DNA of 64,000 bases from Xestospongia muta (GCA_963693285.1 OY848921.1:6027229-6091228); one strand, 5' to 3'. Counted from the first letter of the stretch, positions 34,912-47,578 are shown. Notes: a model not told the origin generated them from the letters alone. Program-made: numbers and translations.

Positions 34912-37566
34912 TTAGCTGCATACAGTGAAATCCATATATTCATCTAGTGGTTTTATCATGTCTTCTATAGACTGAACTAAATCAGAAAATGGTGGTCTTT
35001 CCTCTGGATTGCTTTTCCAACAGAACATCATCAATTTGTATCTGAAGACAATAATTATAATTATAATGATGAAATTAATATTGAGTTTCTTACATTTCTT
35101 CTGAACATGCTGCATTATTTGGAATTAAGAGTCTGCCTCCACAGTCCAGTAATTCCACTACACTCAAAGGATCTAGACCAGGATAGGGAGTTTTACCAAG
35201 ACTGAACACCTCCCAACATAACACACCATATGACCACTGTGTAATTGGATAATAGTTAATAAAAATGTAATCTACTGACCACATCTGTCTTCTCAGAGAA
35301 TAGACCATCATGAAGGCTTTCTAATGCCATCCACTTAAATGGTAATTTGATAACAGTTTTTTCAGATTCAGTATTATTCCATTGTCTATAATAACTGCGC
35401 ATATAAACATCTTTTGAGAGTCCAAAGTCACCAACTTTAATAATTCCATTATCATCAATCCTAAATGACAAAGTGAATTGAAGAGAGTGAGACACAACTT
35501 ACATGCAGTTTCTAGCAGCAAGATCTCTGTGTACAAATCTTTTTTCAGCTAGATATGACATTCCCATAGCAACTTGTAAACACATGGAAAGAAGCTGCTT
35601 TCTTGCATTGAGTACAACATCATCATCACTGGTTTCAGCAATAGTTAAATTTGGTCTCTCTTTTTTAAGATAAGACAACAGACTACCTCTAGTCATAAAT
35701 GGCATTACAATACAAGGTGCCTGACGAAGATCAAGACAGATTCCAATGAGAGAAAGTATATTTGGATGATCAAAAGAGGACATCTTCACACTCTCTTCAA
35801 TAATAGAGTTAACATCATCATTTGTGTAATAACCTAACTCCAATAATTTAGGAGTTTGAAATGAATTTGATGTTAATGATAGTACTGACCTTTAAGTGTT
35901 TTAACAGCAACGGGTACTGGAGCACTATTAATGATGTCACCATCAGGAGTTAGTAATCCTCGATAAACTATCCCAAATTCACCTTCATATCATTAAGTAT
36001 AGTACAAATTAAGTATAACAATTAACAATACCTTGACCAATAGTCTCTTGTAATTGCAACAATGATCCTGAAATAATTCTGCACTCAGATATACATTTTG
36101 AATATGAAGATAAAACATCATATGTATGTGTGCGATTTGTTATGTCAATGACATCTTTATTGCTGTCACCGTGTGGTGTATAATTGTTGTCTATTGTAGT
36201 AACTAATGTTGAGTTATTAGTAGTTAGGGAATTGTCACTGTTAACACAATATGTCATCTCCAATTCATTGCTACAAAATAAGAAATTATATTGTTTATAA
36301 TAACAAAAATACTATATAATAGTAAATTACATTAAAACTTGTACATTTAAAACTCACTAGCTTCATTACCTAGCTTGAATTCTCTTTCTTCTTTTTAAAC
36401 AAACTTTTATAATAATAACCAATGATGAAATAGACAAGAGTAGTATGATAGATACTACTGTAATGATTGTGATCAAGTAAGTTGCCACACTAATTGAATT
36501 TGAGGATTGTGCTGACGTAGGTGAGAGTGATGGAAAATATGGTGTAGTTGAGGATGCTAGAACATATGGTATAGTTGGTTTTGGTGAGGATGATGTAATA
36601 TATACTATTGCTGACAAAAACCCAAATGTAGCTGAGGATGATGGAACATACGGTATAATTAATTTAGGTGAGGATGATGTAATGTATGTTATTGTTAACA
36701 AAAACCCTGATATAGCTGAGGATGATGGAACATATGGTGTAGGTGAGGAAGTTGGAACATGGGATGTGGTTAAACTTGTTAAACAGTCACTGCCTGTCCA
36801 TCCACTGACACATGTACAATTGTCGGGAGCTGTACATTGTTTGTTAGTGCCACATGAAAAATTGCAAATAGCTGTGTTGTGAGAAAACAATATATGTTAC
36901 ATGATTACATAGTCTGTGTACCATACGTGTTAGGCAGTCATTGCCTGTCCAACCACTAATACACGTACAGGTATCAGGAGCTGAGCATTCCATATTTGTA
37001 ACACATGAGGAATTGCAAATTGCTAAATTGTTGTAACATATATTTAATAATAATAGTAATGTTCAGTAAATCAATAAGAAGTAACTTACGTGGACAGTTA
37101 GGTAAAGGACCATAACCTGAACAACATTGAGATTGCTGTCTGTAAGTTAACTTATAAAGTGTTATACTTTTAAATCTATTAAAAAAACATATAACATTAA
37201 TTATTGTATAATTGTATGCACTATTTTAGAAAATAACTAGAATTTCTGTCCTCTTGTATCTAAATTAATTACATTGTAATAATACCAAAACTTTTATCAT
37301 TACTGTAGATTAGCAGCATATAAGTGATAAATATCCATTCTAAATTTCTAACCCATTTGGACAACGACCAAAACCCCAGCATGAGGTGTAAGTAAAACGA
37401 TATTTAACAGATGTTATTACAGTAGATACATTTGCAACTTTGGAGCAATTTGAAGCTGCTGAACAACTAAACAAAATAGATCATAATTATGTAAAATTTC
37501 CTTGAACAAATCTTACTTATTTATCAGAACATTAATAAAAAACAAAACAATATAGAGTCTCTCCAT
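34912..37566 (-). CDS. Receptor 4: EMI-EGF(2)-stalk-TM receptor tyrosine kinase
   Basis: Exons on the minus strand: 37566-37517 signal peptide (MERLYIVLFFINVLIN); 37466-37353 and 37175-37090 EMI halves (CWGFGRCPNG, CCSGYGPLPNC); 37022-36927 EGF; 36871-36370 second EGF, Ser/Thr/Pro stalk with an internal duplication (YITSSSPK twice), membrane span about residues 248-270 and KRRKR stop-transfer; 36270-36032 juxtamembrane; 35982-35890 (GQGEFGIVYRG, VAVKTLK); 35833-35503 (HRDLAARNC); 35460-35280 (DFGLSKDVYMRSYYR, WMALESL); 35236-35094 (DVWSYGV); 35041-34912. The exons sum to 1965 bp, 654 codons plus stop. All catalytic tyrosine-kinase motifs are present, including the AARN form typical of tyrosine specificity and two adjacent activation-loop tyrosines. 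The ligand is unknown. Confidence 0.93.
36370..36871 (-). CDS. Receptor 4 EGF, mucin-like stalk and membrane-span exon
   Basis: A single 502-bp exon that replaces the whole EGF_CA/FN3 part seen in receptors 1-3. It opens like an array EGF exon (CGTNKQCTAP, CVSGWTGSDC), does not splice at the usual donor, and reads through into about 100 residues rich in Ser, Thr and Pro. Two copies of a segment of about 35 residues (PYVPSSSA..GFL...YITSSSPK) are visible, a likely O-glycosylated stalk. The membrane span is followed by KVCLKRRKR. The read-through of an EGF exon into new coding sequence suggests how the kinase was joined to this ectodomain. Confidence 0.8.
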
Positions 37567-40465
37567 TTTGAACAGGACAGCAGTTTACAGCACAATGACT
37601 ATAAAATGATAACTGTAAAACAAGAATGGTTTTTAAAATTATTTTTACACAGAAAAAGATGTTTAATATGAGGTATTCATTTTAAAAATCTTATTATGAG
37701 TTTTCCCTCTTAATAATTAATGATTTTTATGGAACTTGGAAGTAACCACTCAGTAAAATGACATTTTATTAGATTAATGTTGAGAGGCTTAGTACTAAGC
37801 AAGTAATCTGAGCAATGAATAAAAATCTCATCATAACCATGTATATATTTATGAGTGTGTGTGGTTCTGTCACATTTAATTAAGAATGTCATCAAACTTT
37901 ATTTGTTTCACAATGATTGATACACTTCCCTCCTTTTCTGTAATAACAGGAAACATCTCAAATTGTTTCTTCTCCAATTGCTTTAATACATGTTTGGCTT
38001 TCTTTTGGATCATTCTTAACAAAAACGTCCTTTGCTCTCTTACTGAATTTTCATCTTTTCATGCTGTATAATGAACCAGGGAGTTTTGCTCGATAATATC
38101 TGTGATGCAAATTAAAAATGCCTTGAACTGTTTGGCTAATATCTTGTTCCATTGATCAATTTGATTTTTTTAGCATAATTATCTTTCTTTTGTTTTTGTT
38201 GCTCAGTCATTTCAGAAAGACAGACATTCCAATTCATATTTCCAATTTCAATCAAATAGTATTATATAGAGTTAGTATGTCTGTCCTTGTCTTCTGAAAT
38301 GACAATAGAGATTTCAAATGTCCATCCTTGATTTCCATACATGATATACCTAGAATATTTAGGAACCCAACCCAACTGGAAATGTCTTCTTGATGCTAGA
38401 TTCTAATAGACAGTTCATTGTCTATTAGAATTCCATTTTCCAAGTTTTCTATTTCAAATTCTTGTTGAAAAAAAACTTGCAAACTTTTGAAAGTTCTTTC
38501 ACTATGTAGATGTGCCACCTATTTGAAGAAGGCAGGACAGCAAATTATTGGCATTCCATATCCGTCTTCTTTTTAGTTAACTATAACTAATACTTAAATA
38601 TTTTTAGTAGAGAATAAAAATTGTAGTTAACTATAATTAAAACTATAACTAATATTTTCTTTAAATGTTACTATAACTTTAACTAAACTAAAATTAAAAC
38701 TTTCCTTTGAACTATAGTTAATACTGAATTTAATAGCCTCAATTATATTAGTTATTAACCACATAGAATGTGTAAAACATTTAGCATAATTATCATAATA
38801 GGTAATGCATGCCTGAGTTCTTTATGCATTTAACCTTCCATGCATTAGTCATTTTTTAGTAATTATAGTTAAGCTTAACTAGAACGCATGGCTACAGCTA
38901 GACTGAAAAGTGAAACTGCCTTTGTGACGATAACTTTGAACGAGAAATGCTTATGAAAATGAATGATTTGTATTTACCATGACAATTTGCAACTTAATTT
39001 ATCAGTATAAAATCTTCCTCGTATAGTAATGTAGATTTAACTATCAAGTGCATGCTCATAAATCACCATTGAATAACCAACTATATAAAATCTTTCAACT
39101 AAAAACTACTGTTTAACATCTATAACTATTATACCATAACTAAATTAAATTTCATATTTAATAAGTTACATAATACTATAACTAAATTAAATTTTACATT
39201 AATACTATAACTAATGCTATAACTAAATTAAAATTTCACATTAATATTATAACTAATACTAAAACTAAATTAAAATTAGCATTAATACTATAAGTAATAC
39301 TAAAACTAAAAATAAATTTACCTTTTACTATAACTAAACTAAAACTAAAACACCTTACGTCTACTAAAACAACACTATTCGAAACCCATGCAAATATTAA
39401 AAGCGACAGATAATACACATAACATATCTGGGGTGTGGCAATATATAAGATTGACTTGGTGCCAAAATAAGATCACTGAAGGAACAATAAGTTTCTATTA
39501 TCTAGTGTAAGAATCATGCTATATATTACAATATTTATTTGTATGGTAATGATATTAGTGAATTTATGCTGGAATTAGAATATTTTAAGGAATAATTTTC
39601 TTATGTAACAATAGGTAGGCATCATGCTAAAAATAGCAGTTTGATTTGATTAAAATTTACTGAATGACAGGTGTGATTAATTTTCAGAACAATGAAAATT
39701 ATCTCAGTAGTTAAACAGATTTTGTAAGGGCCATCACTATACTTATTCCTGTCGCTATATCTATTTTGTGGCCCATTTGCTGTGTGTTGTATGAAAGGAA
39801 TGCTGTTATATTATTTCCTGTCACTGTATGTATTATGTGGTAGCTTTAATGTGTATTATGTGTAAAGGTTGACATACTGTCACTATATATTGTGTGTAGT
39901 ATTGATGTGTATTATGCAATAATTGTCATTATATATATGGTAGTAGCTTTTCTCTGTCATTGTGTCTAAGAACTGTGACTATTTGATTCATAATAGGAAT
40001 CTGTACACACTACACTTGTACTCATTTATAGAAAGTTGAAGTACACAAACCATAGTAATAAGTAATCAAAACAGTTATTCTTGTCACCACTATATGTCTA
40101 TAGCTGTCATTGTGGAAATTACAAATAGGAAATTTGTACACACTACATAATTATGGAAATTGGAAGTACACAATACATAGTAATTAGCGATGAAGAACAG
40201 TATAGCTAGCTTTAATGTGTATTATGTGTAAGATCTGTCACTATATCGATTCTATGATAGCTATGTATTACAATGTAAGGGTTGTCATGATATTTTGTGT
40301 CGGCTTTCCAATGTCATTGTGGTCTTTTTGGGGAATGGAAGTATACAAACTGTGCCGTTGTAGAGTAATTAGTATTAATTAAAAACTATATATTGTTATA
40401 TATCAAATGATGTGTGATACTGTTACATCCAAATTATATGTTATATATATTTTATCATGAGGTGT
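37567..40465. other. Decayed and low-complexity DNA upstream of receptor 4
   Basis: About 37870-38260, read on the minus strand, has protein-like but broken frames (VLKQLEKKQFEMFPVI, VSIIVKQIKFDD); this may be a dead gene, and I do not recognise it. About 38560-39400 is an irregular low-complexity repeat of actataactaa and aactaaattaaaatt. About 39720-40340 is a degenerate tandem repeat based on gtcactatat, gtagctttaatgtgtattatg, including a duplicated segment gtacacactac...gaagtacaca. No promoter could be identified for receptor 4; none of the GC-rich leader blocks occurs here. Confidence 0.55.
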
Positions 40466-40472
40466 ATAGCAG

Positions 40473-40542
40473 CAATATCAGACCTTTATCACCCCAAGAC
40501 AAAACCAAGAATTGATATAAAGGGGTGAAGGTCTAATATTTG
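40473..40542. repeat. Imperfect hairpin
   Basis: The left arm caatatcagacctttatcac and the right arm gtgaaggtctaatatttg pair with few mismatches around a loop of about 25 bases. It lies next to the broken 3' end of the Gypsy element at 40.56 kb and may mark a small inserted palindrome or the breakpoint. Confidence 0.5.
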
Positions 40543-40663
40543 TAGCTCTACATCAATTCATCTAACACCATAACGTGTACGTAACTGGTCAATATGACGT
40601 CGTAGAATTAAGTTTGATGACGTTTTAACTTTAAAGGAGACAGGACTTGCCACTTGAACTATT

Positions 40664-43518
40664 TCAGCAGGCAACCATATTTTTGTTCCATGATAGTTGC
40701 GAGCAAAGACTGTCATCAACACTAAAAGTGCGGGGTGGTTTTCTTAATGAACTAGATGATAGTTTAGTAGTCATTTTACGAGACACATTAGGATGCATCA
40801 AATCCAATGTTGTTCGTAACTTCCTTCCCTTCAGGAGTTCTGCAGGTGACAGTTCTGTAGTGGATTGAGGTGTCACCCGATAACGAGCTAAAAATGTGAA
40901 AAAATGAGTTTTGACATTGCCTTCTAGTTTCTTTAAAGATGTCTTAAAATATTTGAACTGCATGTTCTGCGAGACCATTGGAACTTAAATGGTATAATGA
41001 AGTACGTATATGATGAATACCACATTGCTTCATATAGTTCTTAAATTCAAGGCTAGTGAAAACTGGTCCATTGTCAGGAACTATTTGCTCTGGGAGACCA
41101 CGAGTGGAAAAAATTTGCTGTAGCTTTTGAATAGTAACTTCAGATGAGGTTGAATTAACAAAATGAACTTCGAGCCACTTTGAATAAGTGTCAATTAGCA
41201 CGAAAAAATTTTTACCTAGAAATGGTCCTGAATGGTCAATATGAAGACGGGATCATGGTTTCTGTGGAAATTCCCAAAAGTGAAGAGGTGCTTTTGCTGG
41301 CACTGGATGATTTGATTGACAGGTAAAACAACCTTGAACTTTTCGTTGAATATCTGAGTCAATACCTGGCCACCATACGTAAGAGCGAGCTAACATTTTC
41401 ATTTTAGTAATCCCTACATGGGTTTCATGAAGTTGATTTAGAACAATGTCCTGTCCTGCTGCAGAGATAATGACACGACAACCTAATAATACACATCCGT
41501 CTAAAACACTCAATTCTGTGTACCTTGTATGAAATGGAAGGATATCAGCTGTTGGGTTGGTAATATTCCAGCCACACTGTACTAATTTTCTGGCACGAGA
41601 CAATAGAGGATCCTTGTCTGTCCAGACTTTTATTTGAGATGCTGTAACAATGGCCTGTTCTAAATGATTGAGTAGATGACAAAGGTCACCTGGTAGGGGA
41701 ACTTGAGAATCATTGAGAGTAGTTTGAAGAGATAATCTACTGAGAGTATCAGCTGTGGACATACTTTTCCAGGTTTGTACTTAATAGTGTACTGATATGC
41801 AGCAAGGGTGAGTGCCCAATGTTGAATTCTTGTTGACGACAACGGAGGGATTTGCTGAAATTCACCTAAAAGTTGTTCTAACGGTTTGTGGTCTGAGTAT
41901 AATGTGAAATGAGTACCATACAAATATTGGTGAAAATGTTTGACAGCATAGACGATAGCTAAAGCTTCTTTTTCTAGTTGAGAGTAGTTAGGTTCTGCTG
42001 GAGTGAAAGTATGAAAGGAAAATGCAATTGGTTTTTCTGAATTATCTGGCATCTTATGAGCCAGTACAGCTCCAACTCCATATGGAGAAGCATCAGCATA
42101 TACTAATAATGGTTTTGTACTGTCAAAATGAACTAACAGTGCATCTGATTGTAGGAGTTCTTTAACTTAGTCAAAAGCAATTTGTTGGTTCTGAGTCCGA
42201 TTCCACTTAGTACTTTTACGTAGCAGTATATGAAGTGGGGACAATGTAGATGATAAGTTTGGCAGAAATTAGTGATAATAGTTGATGAGACCTAAAAAGG
42301 CTCTTAATTCTGTGATATTGGTAGGAGCAGGTGCTTTCTGGATTGCCTGAACTTTAGCAGGTGATGGGTGTAAACCTGTGCTGTCAATTATGTGACCTAA
42401 ATACTCCACTGAAGTGGTGGCAAAGATGCATTTGGATCGTTTCAGGGTAATTCCAGCTGATGATAGGCGAGACAAAACTTGTTCTAGTTTTTGCATGTGA
42501 TCTGCTTCACTAATACCAGAAACTATATGTCGTCTATGCAAACACAGACGTTTGGAAGGCCATGGAGGAGGTTCTTCATAAGACGTTGAAAAATACTAGC
42601 TGTTGAAATCCAAAATGGTAAACGCTCAAACTGAAATAGACCTTTATGAGTATTGATGGTAGTGAACTTTTTGGAATCTGGATCTAAAGGGAACTGTTGA
42701 TATGCTCGACTGAGATCTAATTTAGAAAACAACTTTCCTCCTTGTAATGCAGCAAAAATATCTTCGATTCGAGGTAATGGATAATTATCTGAAGTGAGAA
42801 CTCTGTTGACAGTGACTTTATAATCACTACAGAGATGCATTGAGCCGTCTCATTTCATAATAGGAACAATAGGTGCTGTCCATTCAGAATGCTAAACTGG
42901 AGTAATGATACCTAAATCTTGCAATCCTCTGAGTTCAACTTCTATCTTATCCTTTAGTCGATAGGGAACCGGTCTGGCTCTGAAAAATTTAGGTGCAGCC
43001 TCTGTATTGACGTACAATTTAGCAGTGGCATCTTGTAACAAACCTAAAGAATCAGAAAACAAAGAATTATATTTATTAATGAGAGGTGATAATAACTGTT
43101 CCTGAAGTGAGTAGATAGAGTTCCAGTCTATCTTGATCTTTTCTAACCAATTTCTCTCGAATAAACTTGGTCCATGGCCTTGTACTACTACTAATGGAAG
43201 TGTCTGTGACTGACTTTTATAACCCACTTGAATGTCGTAGGTTCCCATGATATGGAGATTGTCACCTGAATAAGTGGTGAGTGTAATGTTCGTCAATTCA
43301 AACTTGTCTGTTGGACTTGCTATAGCCTGAAAGGTTTGTTCACTAATGATTGAAAGTGAGGCACCAGTGTCTACCTCCATTAAAATATCTGTTCCATTGA
43401 CATTAACTGTAATGACAATAGGTTTGACTTTCCCAGGTAAAGTATATACGGTATGGTATATACAGCCCATTTGAAGTGGTAGGAGGGTCAGAGGTTTCAG
43501 AGATATAGAAAGGGGCAC
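40664..43518 (-). pseudogene. Element 1 pol (protease, RT, RNase H, integrase), broken
   Basis: Protease is in 43518-42892 with an intact DTGAS active site. Reverse transcriptase is in 42840-42269 (FSKLDLSRAYQQ, then VCIDD broken across two frames). RNase H is in 42052-41660 (LYSDHKPLEQLL). Integrase is in 41762-41253 and 41201-40664 (HETHVGITKMK, CFTCQSNHP; VPDNGPVFTS; the SSNGLAEHA helix). At least four frame breaks or stops separate these pieces, so no full polyprotein can be made. Domain order and motifs agree with Ty3/Gypsy elements. Confidence 0.85.
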
Positions 43519-43592
43519 GGTTTGTAGTTAAAGTGTGGACATTAGCTTTCTTTGAGGATCTAACAGGTCTATCTCAAGGTTTGAAAGTCCCA

Positions 43593-44371
43593 TCAGGAGG
43601 ATGTCTTGGGGGGTTGTCTATTTTTACTCCTGCAGACTTTGGCGATATGTAAAATCTTGCCACAGGCTCTGCATTCTGATATCTGAAAACTGCACACACT
43701 AGCTAAATGATTACCTCCACAGCGGCAACAGCTAACATGGCGTCTGAATGTAGTACTAGGTGGTGATTTGCTGTGCAGGTGTTGAACTACAGTAGTGTTG
43801 TGGGTGGACGACCCTTTTAGTAGATCAGCAGCATTTTTAGCAGCAACTTCGACTGACTGAGCAAGCTCAAAGGCCTTATCATAAGTTAGTTTTGATTCTT
43901 GAAGTAAACGATTTTGTATGTGGATGTCGTTAACACCACACACTAGACGATCTCTGACCATTTCGTTCAATTTATCATCAAATTCGCAATGTTCACCTAA
44001 ACGTTTGAGTTCTGCCACGTATGTAGCTACTGATTCTGTATCTTTTTTGTCCTCGTGTTGAATTTGAAACGTTGCATAATAACTGAAGGAGTAGGCTTGA
44101 AGTGATTTTTAAGCAGGTCTACGAGATCAGCATAAGATTTACTCTCTGGCGTATTGGGTTGTAGCAAGTTCTTGAGTAACTGGAAGGTCGAGGGACCGCA
44201 CACTGTAAGTAAAATGGCTTTTTTCTTAGCCAGATCCTGAACATCATTTGCTATGAAGTAGTACTCTAATCTTTCAGTATAGGACGACCAACTTTCTTGG
44301 CTTGGGATGAATTGAGAAATTTTTCCGTGAACTGACATGACTTTACCCTCGTCGCCAAATGTTGTAGCCAA
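43593..44371 (-). pseudogene. Element 1 gag (capsid and zinc knuckles)
   Basis: Two frames (44371-44027 and 44018-43593) separated by a frameshift. The first contains SWSSYTERLEYYFIAND and QLLKNLLQP, a capsid-like helical region. The second ends in two zinc knuckles, CCRCGGNHLASVC and CRACGKILHIAKVC (the second has CX2CX4HX4C spacing). The first ATG lies inside the LTR; the second Met, at about 44338, is a more ordinary start. Gag would package the element RNA in cytoplasmic particles. Confidence 0.8.
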
Positions 44372-44556
44372 GCACGCAATGAAAACAACTTTTTTACAGA
44401 AGTTTTTGATAACAGAATTAATTGAACTAACAACACTATAACAAACTATCGAACTACAACGAACTGTAACGAACTAAAACTAAACGGTTTTACAGCACTA
44501 CATATACATACATATATATAAGGTTTCACCGGAAATTAAGTAAATAAGGCTTAACA
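44360..44556 (-). repeat. 5' LTR of element 1
   Basis: It begins TGTTAAGCC on the minus strand and ends ...GGCTACAACA beside the primer-site-like sequence. It shares ataaggtttcac and tgttgta segments with the 147-bp LTR of element 2. It contains a short run of aacgaactaaaac-type repeats that may explain its greater length. The exact outer edge (44556) is a best estimate because no second LTR is available. Confidence 0.6.
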
Positions 44557-45119
44557 GAAATAATAACTCAAAATGAACACGTATACAGTTACCACAAATG
44601 ACAGCTCTATATGTATACTATCAATATAACCATGTCCATAAGATACGATTGGTATAATCACAGATAATTCCAGTTAGTACAGTTACAGTCACACAACAGG
44701 ACCCATTCATGCTGTTTTATAAATTAAATGAAGGTATGTATGTATTGTGAGAGATCTAACACAACTATGTGTAGCACTACTTCATTAGGTGAAAGTATTT
44801 ACTCACCTATCAAACTTTGTGACATTCAATGCCTATCCACAGCAGCCTATCTTACAGATGAGGTACTGTATAGTACAGCTAATGATTATTGCTAAATATA
44901 ACCATTTGAGATTATACGTTCATACATGGATATTCTCTGCAATGAAGCATCAAAGATGTTATAAAATAATACACAAAACATAATACTGTTTTATCCAATT
45001 ATATAATAGAATGGAAAAAAAATCTTTAGCTTAGGTTCTCAGTTTTTTGCTAAATTTTGCCAAAACGACTATCAAGCAGTGTCAAGGTGGTATCATAAGG
45101 TGAAGTGAACATGTGTAAG
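44557..45119. other. Non-coding interval
   Basis: No gene or clear repeat is seen. It may contain the left end of the MULE-type relic that follows, but no terminal inverted repeat was recognised. Confidence 0.45.
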
Positions 45120-45880
45120 ACAAGACATAAATAATAGTTACAGGTCAATCTTATGGAGTATGATATACTTCTGTGTGTTATTAATCACGGCCATTGTCAT
45201 TGGACATTACTGGTATTTTCTATTAATCATCAGAACTATAAAACACTGAAATTGTACTGGCAATAGACCTAAGTAAGAAACAGGCAGAATACTTTGATGC
45301 ATATAAGGGTTCATTTCAATCATATTGGACAAAACTGAGGTATATATAAGGCTATATAAACTCAAATTTTACATGTACAAACAGATCATTTATTGAGAAT
45401 CGCTGTATAGACCAGAACATGCCAGTGCCAAAATGGGATCAGTGGCAATACATTCACAGAACTGTGAGTTGAAGAACTGATAGTTGGTTAATTTAATGAG
45501 AATCAAATTTTCCCACTATGTTGTATAAATATATTATAACAACTTTATTATATAGGACCAACCACATCAAACAAATGGCCATGACTGCGGTGTCTTTGTG
45601 ACTCAATTTGGTTACAGTTACGTGTTTGACATACCTTGGGATTTCCAACAAGTACATTCACTACACACAAGACCATTTCATATCTTGTTTGTAATGCTTA
45701 CGATAACATGGGAATCATTAGGAAAACATTGGCAGAGGAACTACTCAATGGTCAACTAATGTATGTACATGGAGACTCAAAACTTATAACCAAAACTTTC
45801 CTTAGGCATTATAATGTGAGACAAAGACTCTTAAACTCTCCAATCCCTGAAGGGTTTAGTTATCAACCAGTTTTTTAGAA
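45120..45880 (+). pseudogene. Ulp1-like (C48) cysteine protease remnant
   Basis: The catalytic His motif is in VINHGHCHWTLLV (His-Trp codons at 45198-45203). The catalytic Cys motif is in QTNGHDCGVFVTQF (Cys codon at 45596-45598), immediately after an intron that starts GTGAGT and ends tatatag at 45556. Between them a piece KKQAEYFDAYKGSF has good codon content. His-then-DCG order and spacing fit SUMO-type deconjugating proteases (family knowledge). The sequence beyond DFQQ shifts frame and stops. It sits just before a transposase remnant on the same strand and was probably part of the same transposon. Confidence 0.65.
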
Positions 45881-46180
45881 CATCCATCTGCCAAAAGTCT
45901 ACATCTTCCTATTATTACTGAGGAAGGTGTCACATCTAATTTACTAACCCAAAAAAGCCTATCACATCACTATCAAACTCAAGTAGTATGTTACAAGGCA
46001 TAAACAAATAAAGAGTCAATGTGTAGGAATATATGATGGCAACAATTTGTTATCTCTACAAACAACTCAAGGAAAGAAGTCACTCTCATTGAGAAAAGAT
46101 GTAACTACAATGAGTTCAGGTTAATGATACTGTAGAGAGTAATAATGAATTGACCATCTATTACTTCAGGTGAAAGTCCA

Positions 46181-47440
46181 ATGATAACAGACAAGCAATC
46201 ATGTAAACAATTAAAACCCCTCCTATTTAAAAGTAGATCAAACACTGGCAACCTCACCTGTTCTTTTTGCAACAAGACATATGCACATAAGAGCACTCTA
46301 TCCAAACACATTAATGACAAACATAGTGCCAATATCCAAACAGGTAGCATCACCTGTAGTAAATGTGATGAAAGGTAAACATAACAATATGAATATTCAA
46401 AACTACATCTCATTTTTCTAAAATTTAAGGTTTACAACTCTACAAAAACTTATTCACCATCTACAAGACAACCATCAAATGAAGATAAAGGTAACAAATA
46501 TTGAGTTTGATAGTGTGGAGGCATTCATTCAGTGGAAGGAAGACATTGAAAGCTCCACTCATTCAAGTTATGTACTAAAGTGTGCACCAACAATATCCAA
46601 TGAAGCAAAGGTTTGGTATTATTATTGCAACAGAGCAGGTGTGTATAAACCTGATGATAAAGGCAAGCATCAGCTAAAGACACAAGGCACTGCAAAAATT
46701 GGTGCCAGTGCACAGCACATTTACGAGTCTCACAGCATCTACTTACACAAACGATCTCTGTACGATATTGTCCAACACATTACAACCATGATTTAAAGTT
46801 AGCTTTTCTTAGACTGCCTCAAAAATAAGATTAGATATTGCCAATAAATTAGAAAAAGATGTATGCATAGACCGTATATTAGATGACATCCGAGACTCAG
46901 TTGATGGTGGTATTGACAGACAATATCTTATTACTCGGCAAGATGTTCACAACATCAAATACCAATATAATATAGAAGGCATTACTCGACATCAAAATGA
47001 TCTAACCAGTGTCACTGCATGGGTGATTGAAATGCAATCACTAGATTTTAACCCTATACTTCTCTTTAATAAACAAGGTGACAAGCAGCCCGATGGAATG
47101 GATAATTTCGCTGATATTGATTTTTTACTATGTATACAGACACAATTTCAACGAGACATGTTACTTAAATTTATTAATAACACCATATCCATGGATGCAA
47201 CACATGGAACAAACATGTATGACTTTCATTCAATTACAGTAATGACTGTTGACAAGTATGGACAAGGACTGCCTGTAGGCTGGATGATTTGTAACAGAGA
47301 AGACACTTTGGCATTAATTATTTTTTAAGAGCAATAAAAGATAAGTGTGGCACTATCAGTCCTCGTTGGTTTATGTCTGATGATGCAGAGCAGTATTTTA
47401 ATGATTGGCAAGGTGTTTTCAGAGGTGAAAAAACTTGATA
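46181..47440 (+). pseudogene. C2H2 finger / MULE-type transposase remnant
   Basis: The first exon encodes a C2H2 finger (CSFCNKTYAHKSTLSKHINDKH) and the start of another (CSKCDER), whose second half follows a 53-bp intron (LQKLIHHLQDNH). It continues with WYYYCNRAGVY and a THYNH segment, as in the zinc-binding region before MULE transposases. The transposase core has DATHGTN (first acidic residue) and FMSDDAEQYF (second). At least three frameshifts (near 46785, 46825 and 47325) break it, so it is inactive. It resembles MULE/Phantom-type transposases from memory; a profile search would decide. Confidence 0.65.
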
Positions 47441-47578
47441 TATTTTCATCAATAAAATTAGCACTATAGAAGTTTTGATATTTACTACACAATAATAGCA
47501 TGATAATTATTATAACACATTCTGACTTATATTATAGAGAATTGATATGGTATTGCTAATGTGGTGATTTATAAGACA

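Larger units (their letters stand above)
40560..44556 (-). mobile_element. Truncated Ty3/Gypsy LTR retrotransposon (element 1)
   Basis: On the minus strand the order is 5' LTR (about 44556-44360, TG...CA ends), a primer-site-like TTGGCGACGAGGGT, gag, protease, reverse transcriptase, RNase H and integrase, the Gypsy order (integrase after RNase H). Homology with element 2 at 55-59 kb ends near 40560, inside the region after integrase, and no 3' LTR is present, so the element is truncated. Frames are interrupted several times, so it is dead. The LTR is about 50 bp longer than that of element 2 and diverged, so these are two members of one family. Confidence 0.88.

Noticed and set aside
34912..37566. 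Receptor 4 as a pseudogene, because its kinase lies in many small frames
   Set aside because: With GT-AG splicing the eleven exons join exactly in frame to 654 codons and keep every catalytic motif.
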